Source: Leucobacter sp. PH1c (GTDB lineage: Bacteria; Actinomycetota; Actinomycetes; Actinomycetales; Microbacteriaceae). Taken from it: a stretch of DNA of 49,583 nucleotides. A program made the position numbers and the translations under genes. Below are positions 28,140 to 35,709 of the stretch, piece by piece (position 1 is the first letter of the stretch; each line of letters starts with the position of its first letter). The stretch spans positions 1 to 49,583 of the forward strand of contig NZ_AYMV01000026.1 in NCBI RefSeq assembly GCF_000633415.1, in the 5' to 3' direction. A model generated the notes under the pieces. The model was not told the DNA's origin. It saw only the letters and a list, made by a program, of their open reading frames with translations, and ran no database searches.

Positions 28140-29636
28140 ATGTCGAATCATCCTGCGCACACGGAGGCGGGTCCCCGGGGGGCCGCGAGCGCATCGGCCC
28201 GCGCCGAGATCGTGCTGACGGGCGGCATCGTCCACGTCATGGATGCGGCGAACCGCCGCGCCACCGCGCTCGCCGTCGGGGGCGGGCGCATCCTCGCGGT
28301 GGGCACCGACGCCGAGATCGCGCGCTGGGCGGGGCCGGGCACGCGCCAGATCGACCTCGGCGGCCGCGCCGTGCTGCCCGGCATCAACGACTCCCACCTG
28401 CACGGCTCATGGCTCGGCGCGCGCTGGCCGCACACCCTCTTCGGGGAGCCCGCGCCGGAGGGGGCGGTCGATGGGCGCCTCGTCTCCGACCGAGCAGAAC
28501 GCCGCGCCGCCGTGCAGCGCGCGGGCGTGCTGCTCTCGGAGCTCGGCATCACGAGCTACACCGAACCCGGGCTCGGCCCGGGCGAGGACGACGGCGAGAC
28601 CGGGAGCTTCCACAGTGAAGTGATCGAGGTCTACCGCGAACTCGCCGCCGCGGGCGAGCTGCGCCAGCGCGTCACGCTGCTCGCCCTCCACGGCGTCCTC
28701 GACGGTCCGAGCCGCACCGAAGCGGTGGTCGACGGGGTCCGCGCCCACGCCGCGCTCGCCGGGACGAGCGATCCCGCCTGGCTCGCGATCCCCGGTGTGA
28801 AGATCTTCGGGGATCTCATCCCGCTCACCCGCCAGGCGTGGACCGAGCGGGCCTACGACGACGGCACGCACGGGGACCTCCTCGTGGTCGGCGAGACGCT
28901 CGAGGGGCGGGCCGCCGGGCTCGCCGAGATGCTGCGAGCGGCGCACCGTGCGGGGCTCCAGGTCGGGCTGCACGCGACCGGCGACCGCACGATCGGACTC
29001 GCCCTCGATGCGTTCGCCGAGGCGGCCGCCGAGCCGGGCGCGCCGAGCGTCCGCGAACTCGGCCACGTGATCATCCACGGTGATCTGGCGACGCCCGAGC
29101 AGGTCGCGCGCATGGCCAAGCTCGGGGTGTGGCTCAACACCCAGGCCGGAATCGCGGCGCGCACGGGGGAGTGGCTCGCGGGAGTGCTCGGCGCAGAGGC
29201 GGCGGGCGCGGCCTGGCCGCTCGACCGTGCGCTCGCCGCGGGGGTGCTCGTGCTCTCCTCGGACGCACCCGTGCTCGATTTTGATTGGCGGCGCGGCATC
29301 GCCGACGCCGAGGCGCGCATCCTGGCGACGGGCGGTGCGGCCGATCCCGCTGCGCGCGCCGCGCGGCTGCAGGAGCTGCTGCGCTGCTACACCGCGCGCG
29401 CGGCGGAGCAGGATCGCGCGGCCGCGTGGAAGGGCACGGTCGAGGCGGGCAAGGTCGCCGACCTCGTGGTGCTCGAGCGGGATCCCTTCGCCGTGGGGGC
29501 GGCGGGCCTGCCCGAGGTGGCGGTCGACCTCACGCTCCTCGACGGGCGGGTGGTCTTCGATCGCTCGCGGGTTCCGGCCCCGGCGGAGCGGAGCGTGCGC
29601 GCGGCTGCGCTCCGCCGGGGCGCCGGGGCTAGGTGA
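28140..29636 (+). CDS. Amidohydrolase, YtcJ-like
   Basis: This 498-residue protein is a metal-dependent amidohydrolase of the YtcJ/PF07969 type. Visible metal-site elements are NDSHLHG (HxH), the Lys of GVKIFGDL, LHATGD, VIIHGD and SSDAPV. Members hydrolyse amide, N-acyl or related bonds. The ATG at 28140 follows GGGAGGGG. The gene is divergent from the adh operon across the palindrome at 28067 and ends convergently with an 8-bp overlap on the SDR gene. A paralogue lies at 46827-48488. Confidence 0.88.
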   Translation: MSNHPAHTEAGPRGAASASARAEIVLTGGIVHVMDAANRRATALAVGGGRILAVGTDAEIARWAGPGTRQIDLGGRAVLPGINDSHLHGSWLGARWPHTLFGEPAPEGAVDGRLVSDRAERRAAVQRAGVLLSELGITSYTEPGLGPGEDDGETGSFHSEVIEVYRELAAAGELRQRVTLLALHGVLDGPSRTEAVVDGVRAHAALAGTSDPAWLAIPGVKIFGDLIPLTRQAWTERAYDDGTHGDLLVVGETLEGRAAGLAEMLRAAHRAGLQVGLHATGDRTIGLALDAFAEAAAEPGAPSVRELGHVIIHGDLATPEQVARMAKLGVWLNTQAGIAARTGEWLAGVLGAEAAGAAWPLDRALAAGVLVLSSDAPVLDFDWRRGIADAEARILATGGAADPAARAARLQELLRCYTARAAEQDRAAAWKGTVEAGKVADLVVLERDPFAVGAAGLPEVAVDLTLLDGRVVFDRSRVPAPAERSVRAAALRRGAGAR

Positions 29637-30387
29637 GGAGCTGGCCTCCGTCGACCGGAAGGCTCACGCCCGTGATGTGCGCGGCGCCCGCTCCCGCGAG
29701 ATACAGTACGGCCGGGGCGATGTCGTCCACGCGCGCGAGGTCGCCGAGCGGGATCCGCGTCGCCCACGCGGCGCGCGCCGGGGAGCCTGCGGGCATCGCC
29801 TCCTCGAGCATCGGCGTGAGCACGGGGCCGGGCGCGACCGCGTTCACGCGGATGTGGTGCTCGGCGAGCTCGATCGCGGCCCAGCGCGTGAGCGAGTCGA
29901 CCGCGGCCTTGCTCGATTCGTAGGCGCCCATGCCCGGCGTGGGCTGGCGCCCGCCGATCGAGGAGATGTTCACGATCGCTCCGCCCCCGCCTCGGGCGAT
30001 CCGGTGCCGGGCGAAGGCCTGGGTCATCGCGAAGGTGCCGAGCACATTGACGTCGAGGATCGCGCGGTACGCCTCGGGGTCGAGCTCCGTCACGGTGCCG
30101 TGCACGGACAGGATGCCCGCGTTGTTCACGAGCACGTCGACGCCGCCCGTCGAGGCGAGCTCTGCGAACACCGCGTCGACTGTGCCGGGATCCGTGATGT
30201 CGAGCGCGCGGGAGGTGGCCGCGGGGCCCGCGGCGTCGGCGGAGAGGCGCTCCGCCGCTGCGGCGACCGCCGATCCGTCGCGATCGGCGAGGATGACGCG
30301 GTCGCCCGCGGCGCGGAAGGCGCGGGCGATGCCCTGGCCGATGCCGCCGGCGCCGCCGGTGATGAGGATGGTGCGCGGTGTGGTCAC
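29629..30387 (-). CDS. Short-chain dehydrogenase/reductase
   Basis: The 252-residue classical SDR has TGGAGGIGQG near residue 10, NNAG, a catalytic Ser in VNISSIGG and YESSK (Tyr, Lys). It starts with GTG after AAGGAG. It interconverts an alcohol and a ketone with NAD(P)H. The gene is divergent from the aldo/keto reductase at 30519 across the operator at 30442. Confidence 0.92.
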   Translation of the reverse strand: MTTPRTILITGGAGGIGQGIARAFRAAGDRVILADRDGSAVAAAAERLSADAAGPAATSRALDITDPGTVDAVFAELASTGGVDVLVNNAGILSVHGTVTELDPEAYRAILDVNVLGTFAMTQAFARHRIARGGGGAIVNISSIGGRQPTPGMGAYESSKAAVDSLTRWAAIELAEHHIRVNAVAPGPVLTPMLEEAMPAGSPARAAWATRIPLGDLARVDDIAPAVLYLAGAGAAHITGVSLPVDGGQLLT

Positions 30388-30441
30388 GGTGACTCCTTCG
30401 TCGGGTTCCGCGCCCGCGGGTCTGGAGGGCGCGCGACTTAT

Positions 30442-30459
30442 ATTATACGATCGTAGAAA
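30442..30459. promoter_or_regulatory. 18-bp palindromic operator, SDR/aldo-keto reductase intergenic
   Basis: ATTATACGATCGTAGAAA matches 14 of 16 defined positions of the shared motif. Its left half is a perfect TATAAT on the minus strand (30447-30442), a strong -10 candidate for the SDR gene. It sits 55 bp from one gene and 60 bp from the other. Confidence 0.6.
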
Positions 30460-30518
30460 ATAAAGAAGCGGGCCGGGCGGGGAGACTCCCGCCGGCCGGC
30501 GCCAGCAAGGAGGCGGCG

Positions 30519-31550
30519 ATGACTGAGCAGAGGGGTGGCCCGCGCGGCGGGGCTGAGGAAACGATGCGGGGCGGGGTCGTGCCGCGGCGACGGCTCGGGC
30601 CGGGCGGGCCGGAGGTGCCCGTGTTCGCGCTCGGCTCCTGGAACATCTGGGATCGGATGGACGCGCCGGATCGCCGCGCGCTCATCGAGCGCGCGCTCAA
30701 CGCGGGCGCGGCGTTCTTCGACGTGGCGTACTACAACATGGGCCCGCACGCCGAGGCGTCGCGCACGGACCTCCTCTTCGGGGAGGCGCTCCGCGACCTC
30801 GGTCTCGCGCGCGGTGACTACCAGCTGTGCGGCAAGCTGTGGCTCTGGGAGTATCCGCAGACCGGCTTCGCCGAGCAGATGCGCGTCTCCCTCGACCGCA
30901 TCGGCGCGGGGCGCGGCGGCCCGGAATCGTTCGAGACCGTCGTCATCGGCGACTTCATGGGCGAGGTGAATATCGCTCAGGTCGTGCGCGACGTGCAGGC
31001 GGAGATCGACCGCGGCAGCTTCGCGAGCTGGGGGGTCAACAACTGGCCGGCCGAGGCCCTCCGCACGGCGCTCGACACGGCGGCGCGCGAGGGGCTCACG
31101 CCGCCGAGCTTCGCGCAGTTGAAGTACGGGCTCGTGCGGCGCAGCATGGCCGAGGGGGAGTTCTACGGGCGCTGGTTTGCGGACGGGGTGCTCGCGCTCC
31201 AAGCCTCGGACGCGTTCGAGGGCGGGATCCTCGTGGGGAAGCTCGCGCCCGCGCGGAAGATCGGGGCCGACGTCGGCGGGATCCGCGAGCGGATCGTCGC
31301 CGCCTTCCCCGAGGTGGCGCGCATCGCCCAGGAGCTCGGCGCGACGCCGGCCCAGCTCGGGCTCGCGTTCTGCCTCGCGAATCCCGCGACCGCGAACGTG
31401 CTCTTCGGGGCGTCGCGCGTGGCGCAGCTCGACGACAATCTCGGCGCCATCGCGCTGCTCGAGCGGGAGGGAGCAGGTCGGATCCGCGAGCTCACCGCCG
31501 AGCTCTGGCTCGACCGCGAGGTGCGGGCCGACGGGATCTGGGCGCCCTGA
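30519..31550 (+). CDS. Aldo/keto reductase-fold protein lacking the tetrad His (B)
   Basis: The 343-residue paralogue of the protein at 25845 has Asp68, Tyr72 (FFDVAYY) and Lys106 (CGKLW), but Gly144 in VVIGDF where the tetrad histidine should be. It adds about 15 N-terminal residues and shares FALGSW-I-DRM and GASRVAQLDDNLG with copy A. An AAGGAGG ribosome binding site precedes the ATG. Its last codons run into the 15-bp repeat at 31540. Confidence 0.87.
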   Translation: MTEQRGGPRGGAEETMRGGVVPRRRLGPGGPEVPVFALGSWNIWDRMDAPDRRALIERALNAGAAFFDVAYYNMGPHAEASRTDLLFGEALRDLGLARGDYQLCGKLWLWEYPQTGFAEQMRVSLDRIGAGRGGPESFETVVIGDFMGEVNIAQVVRDVQAEIDRGSFASWGVNNWPAEALRTALDTAAREGLTPPSFAQLKYGLVRRSMAEGEFYGRWFADGVLALQASDAFEGGILVGKLAPARKIGADVGGIRERIVAAFPEVARIAQELGATPAQLGLAFCLANPATANVLFGASRVAQLDDNLGAIALLEREGAGRIRELTAELWLDREVRADGIWAP

Positions 31551-31599
31551 GTCCGGGCGCCCTGAGTTCGGGCGCCCGGAGTCCGGGCGCCCCGGCTCG
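31540..31599. repeat. Four 15-bp direct repeats, hairpin-forming
   Basis: Units of GGGCGCCCTGAGTCC (31540-31554, 31555-31569, 31570-31584, degenerate 31585-31599) begin in the last codons of the aldo/keto reductase; the TGA stop lies in the first unit. Each GGGCGCCC is self-complementary, so the array can form several hairpins and probably terminates the two convergent transcripts. Confidence 0.7.
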
Positions 31600-31629
31600 C
31601 GGTGCGCCGCGCGCCGGGGCGCCCGCGGC

Positions 31630-32373
31630 TCAGCCCGCGAGGAACTCGATCGCGGCGGAGCGGAACTCCGGGCTGTCGAGCGCGCCGCGGTGGTCGCCGG
31701 GAACGGTCGTCATCGCGCCCTGCGGGAGTGCGTCGAGCAGGGCCTCGGCGCCCGCCGCCATCGGATCGGCGCCGCCGGCCACGAGGAGCGTGGGGATAGC
31801 GGGCGCGTGCTGCGTCGGAGCGAAGGGTTCGGCGCCGAGGCCCGCGATCAACCGCGCGAGCGATGCCGTGTCCTGGCCGGGCGCGGAGATCATGCCCGCC
31901 ATCATGCCGATGAGCGGGTGGCTCGCGGCTGCGCCGCCGAGCGCCGCGGCGAGTTCGGCCGGATCGATCGCCGCGAAGGGCTCGGCCGGGCTCACGCCGC
32001 CGAGCACCATCCGGCGGATCCGCGGACCCCGCGCCGGGAGGTCCCACGCGAGCCGCCCCCCGAGCGAGTAGCCGATTACGTCGACGGCCCCCTTCGGCTC
32101 GCCTGCGGCGCCGAGCGCCGCGCCGATCGCGTCGCTGATCGCGTCGAGCACGGCACCCGTGCGCGCATCGGTCGCTCCCGTGAGCGCGGGGCTCGCGCCG
32201 TGGCCCGGGAGGTCGATCGCGATGACGGCGCGCCCCGCGGCGCCGAGGGCGTCCGCCCAGCCCGGGGTGAGGAAGTCGGCCTCCGCGGAGGAGGCGAAGC
32301 CGTGGAGGAGTACCACCGGCGGGGCGTCGGGGGCATCGTGGGGAGCGGGGAAGTGGTGTGCGGCGAGCGTCAT
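31630..32373 (-). CDS. Alpha/beta hydrolase (esterase/C-C hydrolase type)
   Basis: This 247-residue alpha/beta hydrolase is unlike the HSL pair. It has LLHGFASS for the oxyanion hole, DLPGHGAS, nucleophile Ser103 in GYSLGG, Asp203 in GGADPM and His228 in PGDHRG, so the triad is complete. It could cleave an ester, lactone or C-C bond. Its leader GAAAGG-TCACGCA-ATGAC closely resembles that of the aldo/keto reductase at 26810. It is divergent from the methyltransferase-like gene across two operators. Confidence 0.9.
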   Translation of the reverse strand: MTLAAHHFPAPHDAPDAPPVVLLHGFASSAEADFLTPGWADALGAAGRAVIAIDLPGHGASPALTGATDARTGAVLDAISDAIGAALGAAGEPKGAVDVIGYSLGGRLAWDLPARGPRIRRMVLGGVSPAEPFAAIDPAELAAALGGAAASHPLIGMMAGMISAPGQDTASLARLIAGLGAEPFAPTQHAPAIPTLLVAGGADPMAAGAEALLDALPQGAMTTVPGDHRGALDSPEFRSAAIEFLAG

Positions 32374-32412
32374 TGCGTGACCTTTCGATGGAGCGGCGAA
32401 GCGCCGATTGTT

Positions 32413-32430
32413 TTTCTATGTTAGTAGAAA
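32413..32430. promoter_or_regulatory. 18-bp palindromic operator, hydrolase side
   Basis: TTTCTATGTTAGTAGAAA has perfect 6-bp arms TTTCTA/TAGAAA with a TAG/TTA-type core. It matches 12 of the 16 defined positions of the shared motif. It lies 40 bp from the hydrolase start. Confidence 0.5.
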
Positions 32431-32447
32431 ATAAACGACGCAGGCGC

Positions 32448-32476
32448 TGGACTTTGTCTGTCTACGTTCGTAGAAT
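32448..32476 (+). promoter_or_regulatory. Promoter and 18-bp operator of the phosphotriesterase operon
   Basis: TGGACT (32448-32453), 17 nt and TAGAAT (32471-32476) form a plausible promoter. The palindrome TGTCTACGTTCGTAGAAT (32459-32476) covers the -10, as at 12085-12102, and matches 14 of 16 defined motif positions. Repression is the likely mode. Confidence 0.58.
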
Positions 32477-32546
32477 CTCGGGTGGCACTACTCGGACACT
32501 GCCGTCCCGTGCATCGCGGGCGGCCACGACAGCGAAGGACTCCGTC

Positions 32547-33521
32547 ATGACCGCTACCCCCTCACGCATTGTCGACATCGCGATCGGCTTCATGGGCGCC
32601 AAGCAGCTCGCCGCCGCTGCGCGGATCGGCCTGTTCCGGGCCCTCGCGGACGGCCCCCGCGACCTTCCCGCACTCGCGGAGGCGACGCAGCACTCGGAAC
32701 GCCAGGTGCGCACGCTCGCCGACGCGATGAACGGGCTCGGGCTGCTCGAGCGCCGTGCGGGGGAGTACCGCCTCGCGCCCGACGCCGAGCAGTACCTCGC
32801 GGGCGGCGGCTCCGTCGACCTCTCCCCGTTCATCGCGTTCCTCGACGACATCAGCTACCGGCAGTGGCTCGGCTACGGGCGCACGGTCGACACCGACGAG
32901 GCGGGCACGCTCGAGCTCGACGAGGCGGGATGGGCCGACTTCATGGCCGGTGTGATGACCTACAACGCGCTCCACGCCGAGCAGTTCGGCGCGGCGTTCG
33001 ATTTCTCGGGCTTCCGCAGCGCGCTCGACTTCGGCGGTCTCGCCGCGGGCTTCTCCTTCGCGGCGATGGCGCAGAACCCCGAGCTCACCACACGCTTCGT
33101 CTACGCCCCGGGCTTCACCGAATCGATCGCCGCCGAGGCGGAGCGCGCGGGCTTCTCCGCCCGCGTGAGCGTCGAGGAGGGGGCCACGGAGAGCACTGAG
33201 CCCGGCGGCGCGCACGATCTCGTGCTGCTCACGCACGTGCTCCACCGCTTCGACGCGGCGCAGAACCGCGCGATCCTCGCTGCGGCGCGCGGGGCCGCGG
33301 AGGCGGGCGCCACCCTGATGCTGCTCGACTTCTTCCTCGACGCCGAGCCGAGCCAGCGCGCGATCGACGCGCTCCACGCCGGCGAGTACTTCAACATTGA
33401 CGGCACGGTCGTGTACCCGATCGCCGAGGTCGAGGCCTGGCTCGCGGAGACCGGGTGGGCGGTCGACCGCCTGGTCGCGCTCCCGGGCAGCCCGCGCGTG
33501 CTCGTCGCGACGGCGGTCTAG
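32547..33521 (+). CDS. Methyltransferase-like protein (O-methyltransferase family 2 fold)
   Basis: The 324-residue protein has the layout of dimeric plant/bacterial O-methyltransferases: a winged-helix domain (about residues 1-95, ALAEATQHSERQVRTLADAM), then a Rossmann domain. The SAM-binding loop, normally DVGGGSG, reads LDFGGLAAGFS near residue 160, and the acidic residue after strand 2 is replaced in RFVYAPGF, so SAM binding is doubtful. LLTHVLHRFD retains the usual catalytic-region layout. AAGGA precedes ATG 32547. It leads an operon with the two phosphotriesterase-family genes, starting 4 nt before the next gene. Confidence 0.82.
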   Translation: MTATPSRIVDIAIGFMGAKQLAAAARIGLFRALADGPRDLPALAEATQHSERQVRTLADAMNGLGLLERRAGEYRLAPDAEQYLAGGGSVDLSPFIAFLDDISYRQWLGYGRTVDTDEAGTLELDEAGWADFMAGVMTYNALHAEQFGAAFDFSGFRSALDFGGLAAGFSFAAMAQNPELTTRFVYAPGFTESIAAEAERAGFSARVSVEEGATESTEPGGAHDLVLLTHVLHRFDAAQNRAILAAARGAAEAGATLMLLDFFLDAEPSQRAIDALHAGEYFNIDGTVVYPIAEVEAWLAETGWAVDRLVALPGSPRVLVATAV

Positions 33522-33525
33522 CGCC

Positions 33526-34572
33526 GTGTCGCCCCGCGTTCCGCCGCCCGCCAGCGCGGCCATCCGCACGGTCTCCGGGCCGCTCGACCCCGCCTCGGTG
33601 GGGGCGGCGCTCGCGAACGAGCCGCTCCTGCGCGCCGCTCGCCCGGAGCGGGGGAACGCGGGGCTCCCCGCGAGCGCGGTCGCGTTCGCGCGCGCCCCCG
33701 TGTCGATCGAGCGGCTCGGCGCGCTGCAGCTCGGGGCGGCGAATCATGACGACGAGACGCTCGGGCCGGGGGAGGCGGACGGGGCGCTCCGGAGCTTCGC
33801 AGCGTCGGCCAACGGCTCCGGGCGGCCGCTCCTGGTGGCGCTCGCCGAGTCGGAGCCCGGTGATCCGGAGGATGCGGATTCCGACCGCGCCTCCTCGCTC
33901 ACCCGGCTGAGCGAGGAGAGCGGCGTGGCCATCGTGCGCGGCGAGCTGCCGCTGGGCGGCGCGGCGCCCGACGGAACGGGCGTCGTCGGTGCGGTTCCGC
34001 CCGGCGACCCCGCGGGCTGCGCTCGCGCCGCCCACGCGGCGGCTGCGGCCGGGATCCCGCTCGGCCTCGCGCCAGCGGCGAGCCTCGGCGAGCTCCGCGT
34101 CGCGCTCGACCGGATCGCCGCGGCGGGCCTGCCCGGAACTCGGGTCCTCGTCACGGGTGCGGGCGGCCTGGTCGCCGCCGAGCACGCGCCCGGCGTCCCC
34201 GGAGTGGGTGTCGACCCGGCGCGCTTCGACGCGCTCCTCGATCTCGCCGAGGAGCGCGGAGCGGTGCTCTGCTTCGACGAGCTGGGCCGGATCCCGAGCG
34301 TGCGCACGGTGGTCTCGGACCACGACGTCGCGCTCGCAGTGCTGCGCGCGGAGGCCCGGGGGCTCGGCGGCGCGGTGGTGCTGAGCGCGCGGATCCGGCA
34401 CAAGCACCGTCTCGGGGCGTGGGGCGGTGCGGGGCTCGAGTTCGTGCACCAGCAGTTCCTGCCCTATCTCGCGCGGCTCGGCGCCCCGCCCGGGCTGCTC
34501 ACGGCGGTCGGCGGGTCCACGCTCGCCCGTTTCCTCTCCGTGCAGTCTCCCGCGAACGGCGTCGCCGCGTGA
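33526..34572 (+). CDS. Phosphotriesterase-family pseudoenzyme (all metal ligands lost)
   Basis: This 348-residue protein aligns along its length with the neighbour at 34569 (TV-GP--P---G--L--E at the start, SSLTRLSEESGVAIVRG mid-protein, and a closing QQFLPYLARLG block). Every metal position is changed: HxH becomes Asn31-Glu-Pro33, Glu becomes Ala156, the two His become Ala182 and Gly211, and Asp becomes Arg289. The family normally hydrolyses phosphotriesters, lactones or esters with two metals, which this protein cannot bind in that way. The frame is intact, so it is not a broken gene. It may be a structural or regulatory partner of the active copy, with which it overlaps by 4 bp. Start is GTG. 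Confidence 0.8.
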   Translation: MSPRVPPPASAAIRTVSGPLDPASVGAALANEPLLRAARPERGNAGLPASAVAFARAPVSIERLGALQLGAANHDDETLGPGEADGALRSFAASANGSGRPLLVALAESEPGDPEDADSDRASSLTRLSEESGVAIVRGELPLGGAAPDGTGVVGAVPPGDPAGCARAAHAAAAAGIPLGLAPAASLGELRVALDRIAAAGLPGTRVLVTGAGGLVAAEHAPGVPGVGVDPARFDALLDLAEERGAVLCFDELGRIPSVRTVVSDHDVALAVLRAEARGLGGAVVLSARIRHKHRLGAWGGAGLEFVHQQFLPYLARLGAPPGLLTAVGGSTLARFLSVQSPANGVAA

Positions 34573-35675
34573 GCGGGGCGCGGCGGACGATCCCGCTCGA
34601 GGAGATCGCGATCCCGGACCGCTCGGGCCTCGTGCAGACCGTGCGCGGCCCGGTGCCGCCCGAAGCGCTCGGGGTCACCCTCATGCACGAGCACGTGTTC
34701 CTCGATATTCGGCGCCCGGCGCACTCGCCGAATCCGCGGCCCGGCGAATGGGGGCCTACGGCCGAGGAGCCCCTCACGCTCGCGAACCTCGCGGCCGTGC
34801 GGCAGGGGCGGGTGAACACCGCGAACGATGTGCTCGGCGACCCCGCGGAGATGCACGCCGAGCTCGCGGACTTCGTGGCGCAGGGCGGTGGCGCGATCGT
34901 GGAGGTGACATCCGCCGGGGTGGGGCGCGATCCGGGCGCGCTCACGCGGCTCAGCGCTGCGACCGGGCTCGCCGTCGTGATGGGGTGCGGCTGGTATCAG
35001 CGGGATCTCCACCCGCGCGACTTCGCGGAGCGCTCGGACGACGAGCTCGTCGCGGAAATCGTCGCCGACCTCGTGCTCGGCGCCGACGGCACGGGCATCC
35101 GCGCGGGGATCATCGGCGAGGTCGGGGCTGAGGGGGCGCCGGTGCACCCGGCTGAGCTGCGCAGCGTGCGGGCCGCCGGCCGTGCCGCCGCGCTCACGGG
35201 CGCGCCGATCACGCTGCACATGGGGGGTTTCGGTGAGGAGAAGCTCCGGGTGCTCGACGTGCTCGAGGAGGCCGGCGCGGATCCCCGGGGCGTGATCTTC
35301 GGGCACGCGGGCACGATCGCCGACGACATGGACCTCGCGCGTCGATTGCTCGCGCGGGGCGCGAGCGTCGAAGCGGACTTCCTCGGCACCACGGGGAGCC
35401 CGTGGGGCACGCTCTTCCCGTTCACGGACCGCGGGGTGGCCCGCGGCTTCGCCGAGCTCGTCGCCGACGGCTGGGGCGATCAGCTCGTGCTCGGCGGGGA
35501 CGTGTGCCAGCGGGTGCAGCTGCGCAGTGCGGGCGGGCACGGCTACGGCTACATCCTGGAGCACTTCGTGCCGACCCTCGCGGAGTTCGGCGTCTCCGAG
35601 CGAGCGATCGAGCGGATCATGGTCGACACCCCCGCGCGTCTGCTCGCGTTCCGGGCGCCGCAGGGGAGCGGCTGA
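34569..35675 (+). CDS. Phosphotriesterase-family hydrolase (lactonase/esterase type)
   Basis: The 368-residue TIM-barrel protein keeps the binuclear metal set: His40 and His42 (TLMHEHVFLD), Glu184 (IIGEVG), His217 (TLHMGG), His246 (FGHAGT) and Asp311 (LGGDV). A bridging Glu in place of carboxylated Lys points to the lactonase/aryldialkylphosphatase-related branch rather than classical phosphotriesterase. Likely substrates are lactones or esters. It starts with GTG overlapping the stop of the inactive paralogue (GTGA), so the two proteins are made together and may form a heteromer. Confidence 0.92.
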   Translation: MSGARRTIPLEEIAIPDRSGLVQTVRGPVPPEALGVTLMHEHVFLDIRRPAHSPNPRPGEWGPTAEEPLTLANLAAVRQGRVNTANDVLGDPAEMHAELADFVAQGGGAIVEVTSAGVGRDPGALTRLSAATGLAVVMGCGWYQRDLHPRDFAERSDDELVAEIVADLVLGADGTGIRAGIIGEVGAEGAPVHPAELRSVRAAGRAAALTGAPITLHMGGFGEEKLRVLDVLEEAGADPRGVIFGHAGTIADDMDLARRLLARGASVEADFLGTTGSPWGTLFPFTDRGVARGFAELVADGWGDQLVLGGDVCQRVQLRSAGGHGYGYILEHFVPTLAEFGVSERAIERIMVDTPARLLAFRAPQGSG

Positions 35676-35709
35676 GGCCGCGGGAGCGGCGTGAGCGGCG
35701 TCGCGGACC

